Of a stretch of DNA of 14,681 nt, positions 6,882 through 14,347 are shown piece after piece. The notes under the pieces were generated by a model. The model saw only the letters and a list, made by a program, of their open reading frames with translations, ran no database searches and was not told where the DNA came from. Source of the DNA: CAYFMH01 sp964344165 (GTDB lineage: Bacteria; Patescibacteriota; Gracilibacteria; UBA4473); NCBI GenBank assembly GCA_964344165.1, contig CAYFMH010000042.1:1-14681 (forward strand). The letters are read 5' to 3'. Within the stretch, counting starts at the first letter, position 1. Every line of letters begins with the position of its first letter. Made by a program: the position numbers and the translations under genes.

Positions 6882-8306
6882 ATGAAAAAATACTTCACCA
6901 CGCCCATCTACTACGTAAACGACATCCCTCACATCGGACACGCCTATTGCACCCTCAGTACCGACACCTTGACTCGTTTTTGGCGAAAAAAAATTGGAAA
7001 AGAAAACGTACACTTCCTCACGGGAGTAGATGAAAATTCACAAAAAACGGTCGATTCCGCCCGAAAAGCCGAAAAAGACATTTACGAATATCTCGACGAG
7101 ATGGCCGCCATTTGGCGAAATACCTGGGAAGAGGTTGGGATCTCCTTCAATGATTTTATCCGAACGACGGAACAACGACACATCGACACGGTCCATGAGA
7201 TCTTCAATAAAATCCACGAAAAAGGTGACATCTACAAGGGTAAATATGTGGGAAAATACTGCACCGGCTGTGAGACGTTTCTCAAAGATTCTGAACTCGA
7301 TGAAAACGGCAACTGCCCAGATCACAAGCGCTCTCCCCAAGAACTCGAAGAAGAAAACTACTTTTTCCGACTTTCGGCGTATGAAAAGCCATTGCTCGAA
7401 CTTTTTGAAAAAAATCCCCATTTCCTCGAACCAACCTCCCGGCGAAATGAAATCCTGAATTTCATCAAATCCGGACTGGAAGACATCTCCATCTCACGAG
7501 AAACCGCTGAGTTCGGGATCAGTTTGCCAATCGATGAAAAACACAAAATCTACGTCTGGTTTGATGCGCTGATCAACTACGTCTCGGGAGTGAAAAATAC
7601 AGACAAAGAAGACTTCTGGCCCGCGATCCACATCATCGGAAAAGACATCACGCGGTTTCACGCGGTGATCTGGCCGGCCATGCTTCTCTCTGCTGATATT
7701 GAGCCGCCAAAACAGGTTTTTGCGCATGGATTTTTTACGATTGATGGCGTGAAGATGTCCAAATCCCTCGGAAATGTGATTGATCCAGCTGAACTCGCGC
7801 ACAATTATGGACGAGATGCGCTTCGGGTAGGTTTACTTTCCAGTTTTGAGTTTGGTGGCGATGGAGATTTTTCGGTGGAACACTTTTCGGATTTTTATCG
7901 GACGAAGCTCGCTGGGGGTGTCGGAAATCTTTTTAACCGAGTAGTGGTTCTGATTCACAAATTTTTGGATGGGAAAAAACCAGAAGTTACCGGGGATCTA
8001 GACGTGGAAAAAATCAAAACTACTTTTGACACGCATTTCGAAAAATACGAAATCCGAGAAGCGATCGATTTATTTTTTCACACAGTGCACGAAGCCAATC
8101 AACTGCTCAATGAGACAGAAGTCTGGAAACTCGCAAAAACCGATTTACCAGCGGCAGAAAAAATCTTTGCCACGCTGATCCAATATCTCGAACTTCTTAC
8201 AGAAATGGCTGAAATCCTACTACCAGAGAAGCATCCAGAAATGCAAGAAATGCTGGGAGATGCAAAGAAACTAGGCAAAGCCAAAATTCTTTTTGAACAA
8301 AAATAG
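6882..8306 (+). CDS. metG: Methionyl-tRNA synthetase
   Basis: 474 residues. This class I aminoacyl-tRNA synthetase charges tRNA-Met with methionine in the cytoplasm. The HIGH signature is PHIGHAY (HIGH at 17-20) and the KMSKS loop is at 291-295. A single zinc knuckle in the connective region uses Cys127, Cys130, Cys145 and His148, as in the Thermus-type enzyme. Tungsten-like tryptophan patterning is also normal: the WFDAL segment (226-230) belongs to the catalytic core, and N406 followed by Trp415 matches the anticodon-binding N-x8-W pattern. The protein ends soon after the helical anticodon domain, with no C-terminal EMAPII-type tRNA-binding domain, so it is probably monomeric. The leader is AT-rich with no visible T-box and no Shine-Dalgarno. 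The stop is TAG. Confidence 0.97.
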   Translation: MKKYFTTPIYYVNDIPHIGHAYCTLSTDTLTRFWRKKIGKENVHFLTGVDENSQKTVDSARKAEKDIYEYLDEMAAIWRNTWEEVGISFNDFIRTTEQRHIDTVHEIFNKIHEKGDIYKGKYVGKYCTGCETFLKDSELDENGNCPDHKRSPQELEEENYFFRLSAYEKPLLELFEKNPHFLEPTSRRNEILNFIKSGLEDISISRETAEFGISLPIDEKHKIYVWFDALINYVSGVKNTDKEDFWPAIHIIGKDITRFHAVIWPAMLLSADIEPPKQVFAHGFFTIDGVKMSKSLGNVIDPAELAHNYGRDALRVGLLSSFEFGGDGDFSVEHFSDFYRTKLAGGVGNLFNRVVVLIHKFLDGKKPEVTGDLDVEKIKTTFDTHFEKYEIREAIDLFFHTVHEANQLLNETEVWKLAKTDLPAAEKIFATLIQYLELLTEMAEILLPEKHPEMQEMLGDAKKLGKAKILFEQK

Positions 8307-8333
8307 ATAATTGTAGTAGAATCAAAGGTGGGG

Positions 8334-8363
8334 AATTTTATAATTTTTAATTTTGTAATTTTA
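8334..8363. repeat. Degenerate AATTTT repeat with 7/8-bp spacing
   Basis: Four AATTTT cores at spacings of 8, 7 and 8 bp, 28 bp past the metG stop codon. It is less regular than the other heptamer tracts but probably the same type. Confidence 0.55.
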
Positions 8364-8482
8364 TGATCCCGTTTTCTCTTCAAAGAATTTTAGATTAGCG
8401 GGACAGGTAAATCTTAATTTTTAATGCACAAAAACTTTAGGGAAAGTTTAAAAATTAGAGTTTCAAAAATTATTTAAATGTT

Positions 8483-8511
8483 CTCCCCCTTGTAAGGGGA
8501 GCTAGGGGAGG
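8483..8511. repeat. Hairpin-forming C/G-rich intergenic repeat
   Basis: A CTCCCCCTT block is followed by two GGGGAG blocks (8496-8501 and 8505-8510), giving alternative short hairpins. Such CCCCTT/AAGGGG elements commonly recur between genes in bacterial genomes, which is why I list it as a likely dispersed repeat. Only one copy is in this window. Confidence 0.45.
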
Positions 8512-8517
8512 TATGAT
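8490..8517 (+). promoter_or_regulatory. Possible promoter for the first secreted-protein gene
   Basis: -35 TTGTAA (8490-8495), a 16-bp spacer and -10 TATGAT (8512-8517). The -35 and spacer consist of the C/G-rich repeat. The leader would be about 40 nt. Confidence 0.35.
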
Positions 8518-8565
8518 GCTAATCATTATTAAAAATTCTCTATTTTCCTTTTAAAACAAAAAAAA

Positions 8566-9150
8566 ATGCGAAAATTTTTATTTTTAATCGTCCTCCTTTT
8601 AGCTCCTTGTTTTGCCGGAGGCAGTTTTGCCGCTGACAAAAATCTCGTCGCTCAAAATTTATCCCCCGGAGAAAAACTCAAACAAGATCTACTCAAGGTT
8701 CTCCAAACGATCAACAGAGAAGATCGAAAGCTAAAAAAACGAATCGAAGAAATCAGTATCCAGAGAAATAAAATTATCGCCAAAATGGCAGATATTGATG
8801 CGGGGAATATACCTGATGTCTCGGATATTCAGTTTGAATTGCCTCCCTCCCTCCTTGAAAAACCTAAAAAAGTAGAAACTACTCCAGAAAAAGAAAGTAA
8901 AAAAGAATTAGAAGAGAAACCAAAAACTGAAATCCCAAAATCCAAATATATTTCAAAAACTCGTTCTCGGTACGGCGTCCAAAGGCTCAAAAAATCAAGA
9001 ACCAATCGAATACTGATGAATAAGCTCAGTCGCAAAAGAAGGTCATACAATAAAAAAGCTAGAACAAAAAAAGAAATAAAAAGAACCGCCAATGCTTCAA
9101 AGCTTCGAGACCTACTAAAAGGAATGAAAGATACAAGAAAAAGAAAATAG
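8566..9150 (+). CDS. Secreted coiled-coil protein with basic C-terminus
   Basis: 194 residues, family not recognised. A signal peptide at 1-22 ends SFA before Ala23. LAPC at 12-15 is not a proper lipobox because Pro precedes Cys. A charged coiled-coil-like helix covers about 35-76, followed by the motif IDAGNIPD (77-84), an acidic/lysine linker (about 95-125) and a strongly Lys/Arg-rich tail (about 126-194). The downstream gene repeats this plan, with IESGN directly after its coiled coil and a basic tail, so the two look like tandem paralogs. The tail suggests binding of an anionic partner such as DNA, RNA or cell-wall polymer, but this is inference. No Shine-Dalgarno; the stop is TAG. Confidence 0.8.
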   Translation: MRKFLFLIVLLLAPCFAGGSFAADKNLVAQNLSPGEKLKQDLLKVLQTINREDRKLKKRIEEISIQRNKIIAKMADIDAGNIPDVSDIQFELPPSLLEKPKKVETTPEKESKKELEEKPKTEIPKSKYISKTRSRYGVQRLKKSRTNRILMNKLSRKRRSYNKKARTKKEIKRTANASKLRDLLKGMKDTRKRK

Positions 9151-9198
9151 TTTTTTTCTCTAAAATTCCCTGAAATTTTTAATGGTTTATAAAAAATT

Positions 9199-9227
9199 TT
9201 GACCAAACCAAAATCCCCCTTTAAAAT
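9199..9227 (+). promoter_or_regulatory. Sigma-70-type promoter of the His/Ser-rich protein gene
   Basis: -35 TTGACC (9199-9204), a 17-bp spacer and -10 TAAAAT (9222-9227). The predicted start near 9234 leaves a 28-nt leader before ATG 9262. The TTG of this -35 is also an in-frame potential start codon, which the promoter position argues against. Confidence 0.75.
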
Positions 9228-9261
9228 TTTCCTGTTCTTCTATTTCTTAACCAAAAATAAA

Positions 9262-10755
9262 ATGAGAACATTTTTATTGGCATCGGCTTTATTCCTGTTT
9301 CCTTTGACTACTTCCGCCCAGTTTGGAGATTTCTTTGGAAACGACAGTATTCCTTCCTATGGCGGAAACCTAGATCAGTTTAAAAATCTAGCCCCTCCTA
9401 TGCCAACTCCGCCTCCTATGCCAGATTTTGGACATGATATGGGAGGATCAGATCATGACTACACACCACCTCAGCACACTCCTCCGACGCACGAACCTCC
9501 ATCCCATGATATGCCAGATCATTTTTCAGATCACCAAAATCAACACCAGTCTTCTCATAAACCACCACAACACACACCTGATCATACTTCTTCACATCAA
9601 GAACAACATCGATCCTCTCATCAACCACCTCAGCAGGATCACTCTTCTTTTCAAGACCGACATCAGCCGTCTCATCAGCCACCAAAACCTGATTTTTCTT
9701 TCTTTCAAAACCAAAAACCTTCTTTTTTTCCTCCCCAAAGACCAAAATACGGGATTAAAGAAAACATTATAGAAAGAGATTATGAAAAAGAAAAAGATAC
9801 TAGAAGGCTCCTAGAAGAAAGAAGTCAGTTCCCAGGGCGAAACAAATACGGAAGATCTCCGGCTCCTACTAGTCGAACCCATAGCAGCTCTGCTCCAAAA
9901 AACGATTACCCATCATATGAAGACGAAAGAAAAAAGAGAGAAGAAGAAATGCTCCGAAGACGAGAAGAACTCAAACAAGAAATGGAAACTCGAAAAGAAG
10001 AAATGCAAAAAAGAGCTGAAGCAGAATTGAGTCGCGCTCTTGAAAAAATAGCTGCTGCAGAAGAACAACTTCAAAAAAAATTTGAACAAGCTCTCAAAAA
10101 ACTGGATCAACAAAGAGCTATGGTCGAGAAAAAACTCCAAGAAATTGAAAGCGGTAACTTCAATCCAGGGGACATGCCAGATATTCCTGATATGAGAGAT
10201 ATGGGGAACTTTGGAGATCTTAGAGGTGGAAAAAGCTTTGATATGGGAAGTATAGGAGGATTCCAAAAATACTCTGCTCCTGCTAGATCAAAATCTACTC
10301 GAAGCAGTCGAAGCTCTCGAATGAAACCATCTCGAAGTTCTTCTCACAGATCATCTTCTCATCAACCGAAAAAAAAGATGAGTGCTCTAGACATGCTTCG
10401 AAGTAAATTCAAAAGAAGTGGCAGCTCTAATACTTCTCATATGAGACAATCTACTCCAAAAAGAGCCGGAGCAAGCAGACATTCAAACCGGAGACCATCT
10501 CATAGCTACAACCGGGATCAGTCTTATGGATTACATGATCAAGGCCATCGTTCAAACATGAGACACTCAGCTCCAAAAGCATCTTCTAGCTCTCACCGAT
10601 CAAATAGATCTTCTCATAGTTCCAATCGAAGCCACTCAAACACTCAACGAGGGTCTTCTCATGAAAGAAGTCGACAGAGAAGCTCATCAGCTATCGAACG
10701 AGCTCGAAAAATTCAAAAAGCGATGAGACGAAGTAAACACAGTAATCACAGATAG
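9262..10755 (+). CDS. Large secreted His/Ser/Pro-rich coiled-coil protein with Arg/Ser tail
   Basis: 497 residues from ATG 9262, chosen because it opens a clean signal peptide (1-19, TTSA before Gln20) and because the upstream in-frame TTG at 9199 lies in the promoter. The order is: Pro-rich start; a His-rich region (58-138, 17 histidines) with three imperfect repeats at 94-114, 115-132 and 133-150 built on HxxSHxPP; a linker; a long charged coiled coil (about 216-296); the motif IESGNFNPGDMPDIPD (295-310); and a Ser/Arg/His-rich, very basic tail (340-497) ending RARKIQKAMRR. No family is recognised. It is probably surface-exposed, and its architecture mirrors the gene just upstream. The His-rich part could bind metal; that is inference. 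The stop TAG lies in a 15-bp tandem duplication. Confidence 0.8.
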   Translation: MRTFLLASALFLFPLTTSAQFGDFFGNDSIPSYGGNLDQFKNLAPPMPTPPPMPDFGHDMGGSDHDYTPPQHTPPTHEPPSHDMPDHFSDHQNQHQSSHKPPQHTPDHTSSHQEQHRSSHQPPQQDHSSFQDRHQPSHQPPKPDFSFFQNQKPSFFPPQRPKYGIKENIIERDYEKEKDTRRLLEERSQFPGRNKYGRSPAPTSRTHSSSAPKNDYPSYEDERKKREEEMLRRREELKQEMETRKEEMQKRAEAELSRALEKIAAAEEQLQKKFEQALKKLDQQRAMVEKKLQEIESGNFNPGDMPDIPDMRDMGNFGDLRGGKSFDMGSIGGFQKYSAPARSKSTRSSRSSRMKPSRSSSHRSSSHQPKKKMSALDMLRSKFKRSGSSNTSHMRQSTPKRAGASRHSNRRPSHSYNRDQSYGLHDQGHRSNMRHSAPKASSSSHRSNRSSHSSNRSHSNTQRGSSHERSRQRSSSAIERARKIQKAMRRSKHSNHR

Positions 10756-10777
10756 AAGAAAGACAGATAGAAGAAAG
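10748..10777. repeat. Perfect 15-bp tandem duplication over the stop codon
   Basis: ACAGATAGAAGAAAG occurs twice, back to back (10748-10762, 10763-10777). Each copy carries a TAG in the same reading frame (10753-10755 and 10768-10770), so the gene has a spare stop. Confidence 0.9.
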
Positions 10778-10791
10778 TTTGAGAAAAATAG

Positions 10792-10821
10792 AAAAAGCCT
10801 GGAAACACTCCAGGCTTTTTT
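10792..10821. terminator. Bidirectional intrinsic terminator
   Basis: A perfect 12-bp stem (10792-10803 with 10809-10820), a 5-nt loop and A/T runs on both sides. It sits between the convergent His/Ser-rich gene and the ART-like gene (stop 10826-10828) and can serve both strands. Confidence 0.93.
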
Positions 10822-10825
10822 AGAT

Positions 10826-12121
10826 TTAAACTTTAAAAGCTCTTGTTTTTAATTGCTCCCAAACCTCCTTAAAATCTCTTATTCCACGCTGAAGTCCAAA
10901 GTGATAAATCTTCATTTGATATTCACTCAGGACATTAGCCGCCTCGAGAGAAATAACTTTTGTCTGAGGGACATTTTTTTGGGCCCAAACTTCTACTTCA
11001 GATTTATGAACCTTAGAACAAAAAATATGCGTCACATGGGATAATGGAACCTCTGACCCGATTTTATATCCACCAGTTCCCTCGACATCTGGCCCAACAT
11101 CTTTCATCCCTCCAGGTCTGTTTCTCAAATACTCATACTGCTTATTCCGATCAATCCCAAAAGACACTTCAAATTCATCAAACCACTCTGGCATCACGTA
11201 AGATCCTTTGCTTTTATTTCCATCGTGTACATAAATTGCTCCCCAACCACAAAATTTATCTGGGTCTGGAACCTCACGAGAATAAGCACCTCCTTTTATT
11301 TTTTCTCCACGTTTTGTTAATTCAGCAGCGCTGAGCAATGCCCCATATTTTTCAATTCCTTCCAGAACCACTGAATTGCTCCCATGGATATAACCTGGAT
11401 CAATTCTCTCACCAGATTCCAGAAGTTTTATAATTTCATCAATCACAGATACTTCTACAAATTCATATACTCCTTTTCGTTTTTCTGGAAGCAAACACCA
11501 CTCCCCTCCTGCTTCATAAATATTTAATTCTTTTCTTTCTATTGCCTCTCTTTGATTTGACCAAAAAGGATGAAGCTCAAGTACTCTCTGAGGATTAACT
11601 TTTTGTTTAACAAAATGCCCTATCCATCCCTGCAGATAAGTTTTTAAATCCCAAGAACACCCGTCACAAAAATAATCAAAAAACGCATCAAAAGAATCTA
11701 AGTGTTCTAAAAATTGAGGAATATCTTTTCCTTTTTCTTTTCGCAAAGAATAAAGATTATAAATCACATCAATCAGAGGTATTGTTTCTTCCCAATCATC
11801 TCCAGTATTTAAAAATGGTTTTTGATCTAATAATTTTTGCTCTATTTTTCTAAATCTTTCTTTTATATTTTTTTCAAACTCAAAAACAGTGAAACCTTCT
11901 CGTTCTGCTAATTCAGAAAGAGTCAAAGGAGATAATTTTTTTATTTTTGGAGCCCCTTCTGTGTCAAATTTGACAGGTTCTATTGTCTGCATTGATCTTC
12001 CCCCAAAATCATCAATTATCATCAGATCAGATCCCCAAATACGTTTACTTGGAGCTATCTGAGAAATATCTATTTCATCCTCAGCAGGAACTTCAACTGA
12101 TTTTTTATTTGTTTTATCCAT
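10826..12121 (-). CDS. Unrecognised protein with ADP-ribosyltransferase-like C-terminal pattern
   Basis: 431 residues from ATG 12119-12121; an in-frame ATG three codons earlier (12128-12130) would give 434, but the predicted promoter starts transcription at about 12127, past that codon. Numbering below is for the 434-residue form. No signal peptide or membrane segment, so probably cytoplasmic. Residues 65-200 are mostly helical, with a Cys155-x-x-Cys158 pair. Residues 247-381 carry a pattern like PARP/ART folds: YIHGS (247-251) with LEGIEKYGAL following, GWGAIYVHDGNKSKGSY (295-311) resembling the GxGxYFAD...S..Y region, and GSEVPLSHVTHIF (358-370) resembling the strand with the catalytic Glu. 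A candidate triad is His249, Tyr300 or Tyr311, and Glu360. The match is by eye only; the protein could be something else. The stop is TAA. Confidence 0.65.
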   Translation of the reverse strand: MDKTNKKSVEVPAEDEIDISQIAPSKRIWGSDLMIIDDFGGRSMQTIEPVKFDTEGAPKIKKLSPLTLSELAEREGFTVFEFEKNIKERFRKIEQKLLDQKPFLNTGDDWEETIPLIDVIYNLYSLRKEKGKDIPQFLEHLDSFDAFFDYFCDGCSWDLKTYLQGWIGHFVKQKVNPQRVLELHPFWSNQREAIERKELNIYEAGGEWCLLPEKRKGVYEFVEVSVIDEIIKLLESGERIDPGYIHGSNSVVLEGIEKYGALLSAAELTKRGEKIKGGAYSREVPDPDKFCGWGAIYVHDGNKSKGSYVMPEWFDEFEVSFGIDRNKQYEYLRNRPGGMKDVGPDVEGTGGYKIGSEVPLSHVTHIFCSKVHKSEVEVWAQKNVPQTKVISLEAANVLSEYQMKIYHFGLQRGIRDFKEVWEQLKTRAFKV

Positions 12122-12133
12122 TTTTATCATCTC

Positions 12134-12162
12134 ATTTTAGCACAAAAAAACAGAAAAATCAA
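12134..12162 (-). promoter_or_regulatory. Extended -10 promoter of the ART-like gene
   Basis: Minus-strand -35 TTGATT (12157-12162), a 17-bp spacer and TGcTAAAAT with the -10 at 12134-12139. The -35 overlaps the T-run of the RNase Y terminator. The predicted start near 12127 gives only about 6 nt before the ATG at 12121. Confidence 0.7.
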
Positions 12163-12189
12163 AAAAGGCGAAGCCAACTTGACTCCGCC
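12161..12189 (-). terminator. Intrinsic terminator of rny
   Basis: On the minus strand, a 10-bp stem formed within 12167-12189 has a 3-nt loop and is followed by six T (12161-12166) and more U-rich sequence. Two of its pairs are G-U, so the plus-strand equivalent has A-C mismatches and is weaker. It lies 53 bp past the rny stop. Confidence 0.82.
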
Positions 12190-12193
12190 CTAT

Positions 12194-12221
12194 TTTCCAT
12201 CATTCATAATTCATAATTCCG
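12194..12221. repeat. Heptamer tandem repeat, 4 units
   Basis: In-phase units TTTCCAT, CATTCAT, AATTCAT and AATTCCG between the rny stop codon and its terminator. The phase may continue to 12242, the edge of the stop codon, in degenerate form. Confidence 0.7.
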
Positions 12222-12241
12222 CAAAATCTCTGATTTTGCTA

Positions 12242-13783
12242 CTACTTCGCTACTTCTTCAAACCGATTCTCTCGGATCACAGAGACTTTCACTTCTCCTG
12301 GATATTCACAGTTTTTTTCGATCTTCCGAGCCATGTCGAAGGAGAGCTTCTCCGAAGCAAAATCATCCATCTCAGCCGCATTTACAAACACGCGTACTTC
12401 TCGTCCCGCTTGGATCGCAAAGACTTTTTCTACTCCGGCAAAAGATCCGCCGATGGCTTCGAGTTCTCTGAGTCGTTTGATGTACTTCTCCATGGTCTCT
12501 CGACGAGCTCCTGGTCGAGCCGCTGAGATCGCATCTGCTGCCTGGAGGATTCGAGATTCAAGCGTTTCATATGGGAAATCCTCATGATGCGATTGCATCG
12601 CGAGGATGATCTTTTCATCAATCCCAAATTTTTTCAGAATATCTCGTCCGATGATCGCATGCCCTCCTTCTACCTCGTGAGAGACCGCTTTTCCGATATC
12701 ATGCAGAAGTCCTGCTTTTTTACAGATCTCTGCATCGGCTGGAGGTAATTCATTGGCCAGAGCTTCCGCTATGTACGCCACTTCGACTGAATGCCGGAGG
12801 ACGTTCTGTCCATACGATGTCCGAAATCGAAGTCGTCCCACCAGTTTCAGAACCTGCTCTGGAAATCCAGCAATCCCCAGCTCATAACAAGCTTTTTGTC
12901 CGAGTTCGAGAATTAACTTTGATGCGTTTTCTTGAGCTTTTTCGACACATTCTTCGATTTTGGATGGATGGATTCGTCCATCCTTGATGAGTTCTTCGAG
13001 AGCGACCTTGGCCACATACCGTCGGAACATATCAAATGATGAAATAGTAATCGTCCCCGGCGTATCATCCACGATCAGATCGACCCCAGTCATCGTTTCA
13101 AACGCATTGATGTTTCGCCCTTCTCGTCCGATAATTCGTCCTTTGATATCATCAGAATCAATTTTTACGACGGTAATAGTTGATTCAGAAGTCGTTGGCG
13201 CTGCATAACGCTGTACGGCTTGCACGATGATATTTGAGGCTTCTTCATCGGCTGCTTTTTCCATGGCATCTACTTTTCGTTTAAGAGTATCAGCCAGCTC
13301 TTCTGAGGCATCTTCTTCTAGTCTTTTGAGAAGTTGCTCTTTAGCCTCTTCTTTGGAAAGTTTCGCTACTTTTTCGAGGACTTCGTCCTGCTCGGATAGT
13401 TTTTTCTTGAGCTCAGATTTTTTCTTTTCAAGTCCGGTCATAGCCTTTTCATACTCCTCTTTGGCCTTTTCCATTTTTTCGACCTTTTCCTCCAACGCGG
13501 TTTCCCTTTTGAGAATTCTTTCATCCGCTGATTCTTGCATTTTTGCCAGACGATCTCTCGTCTGCATTTCCTCTTTTTTAGCGTTTTCACGCAGCTGATC
13601 GACTTGTTTTCGACCTTCCCCGAGGATTCTCTCTGCTTCTAATTCCGCATTTTTTCTGACCCGTTCTGCCTCACGGCGAGAACTTTCTTCGACCAATTTT
13701 GCTTTGGGTCGAAAGACAAAATAAGCAATGGCCACTCCCAACCCGAGTCCCACTACTCCGACAACGATTAACATCATATCCAT
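12242..13783 (-). CDS. rny: Ribonuclease Y
   Basis: 513 residues, the usual length of the family. RNase Y is a membrane-anchored endoribonuclease that starts mRNA decay. An N-terminal membrane helix (about 4-24) is followed by a long charged coiled coil (about 28-185). The KH RNA-binding domain carries GRIIGREGRNI (215-225), and the HD metal-dependent phosphohydrolase domain has His331, the HD pair His361-Asp362 in LLHDIGK, His375, HHED (399-402) and Asp417. The typical family C-terminus follows (VRVFVN, then VSVIRE near 501-505). Everything needed for activity is present. The ATG is preceded by an AT-rich leader with no Shine-Dalgarno; no convincing promoter was picked out. The stop is TAG, with its own terminator. 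Confidence 0.97.
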   Translation of the reverse strand: MDMMLIVVGVVGLGLGVAIAYFVFRPKAKLVEESSRREAERVRKNAELEAERILGEGRKQVDQLRENAKKEEMQTRDRLAKMQESADERILKRETALEEKVEKMEKAKEEYEKAMTGLEKKKSELKKKLSEQDEVLEKVAKLSKEEAKEQLLKRLEEDASEELADTLKRKVDAMEKAADEEASNIIVQAVQRYAAPTTSESTITVVKIDSDDIKGRIIGREGRNINAFETMTGVDLIVDDTPGTITISSFDMFRRYVAKVALEELIKDGRIHPSKIEECVEKAQENASKLILELGQKACYELGIAGFPEQVLKLVGRLRFRTSYGQNVLRHSVEVAYIAEALANELPPADAEICKKAGLLHDIGKAVSHEVEGGHAIIGRDILKKFGIDEKIILAMQSHHEDFPYETLESRILQAADAISAARPGARRETMEKYIKRLRELEAIGGSFAGVEKVFAIQAGREVRVFVNAAEMDDFASEKLSFDMARKIEKNCEYPGEVKVSVIRENRFEEVAK

Positions 13784-14034
13784 TTTTATAAAAAATTAAG
13801 AAATGGATAGGCTTCTTCCGCCAATAAATGCGATACTAAATATGGTCACCGTCAGCCGGTTTTCAAAAAATTAAAATAAAACTTATTTCTTGCCGATATC
13901 TACACTACAAATCATCGTTTCAAACATTCAGACTGTAAAATTTATTTTATTTCTAGTAAGCAAATATTTTTAGAGGGAAGAGAACCTTCCAGGCGCATTG
14001 TGCAGAATTCACTTCACAAAGTCAATCCAATCTG

Positions 14035-14266
14035 CCGTGAATCCGAAATTAAAATCTAGCTTATACATGCGGCTTTCACAAACTAAAGCAGCATTTTTTG
14101 CAATTNNNNNNNNNNNNNNNNNNNNNNNNNNNNNNNNNNNNNNNNNNNNNNNNNNNNNNNNNNNNNNNNNNNNNNNNNNNNNNNNNNNNNCAAAATTGCC
14201 ATAAAATGTTTGATTTATTTTGTCGCTGAGACTTAGCATGGGGAAAAGCAATTTCCGGATTCACGG
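14035..14266. repeat. Large imperfect inverted repeat around the gap
   Basis: The outer arms are CCGTGAATCCGAAATT (14035-14050) against 14250-14266, matching with one indel. The inner arms directly flank the gap: CATTTTTTGCAATT (14092-14105) against 14194-14208, one substitution and one indel. The spacers between outer and inner arms are 41 nt on both sides, with a further 11/13 match at their inner part. Each arm is therefore about 71-73 bp. It may be the two ends of a mobile element or one large hairpin. Confidence 0.65.
14106..14190. other. Assembly gap (85 N)
   Basis: 85 undetermined bases. Its true size and content are unknown; it sits at the centre of the inverted repeat. Confidence 0.99.
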
Positions 14267-14347
14267 TCTACTTTTGTTTGAATCATTTGGTATTGTTTTT
14301 CCAAGCCAGTACATAAATTTATCCATCATTTTTATATCCTCCGATAC

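Larger units (their letters stand above)
8307..8565. other. Intergenic region after metG
   Basis: No gene is seen. It contains a 7/8-bp repeat (8334-8363), a weak TCCCG/CGGGA inverted repeat (about 8367-8403), a C/G-rich repeat-like hairpin (8483-8511) and a possible promoter for the next gene. No clear metG terminator was found. Confidence 0.5.

Noticed and set aside
9199..9261. TTG at 9199 as start of the His/Ser-rich protein
   Set aside because: The TTG is the first three bases of a TTGACC -35 element with TAAAAT 17 bp downstream, and ATG 9262 opens a proper signal peptide.
9913..10266. Phe/Ser-rich minus-strand frame opposite the coiled coil
   Set aside because: It is the antisense of Glu/Lys codons in the secreted protein.
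41..13783. Genetic code 25 (TGA read as glycine)
   Set aside because: All twelve genes are full-length under the standard code with no in-frame TGA, so there is no evidence of TGA as a sense codon here.
14009..14251. Minus-strand gene across the gap
   Set aside because: The frame depends on 85 unknown bases and would end in TGA, unlike every real gene in the window; the two sides are instead related as an inverted repeat.
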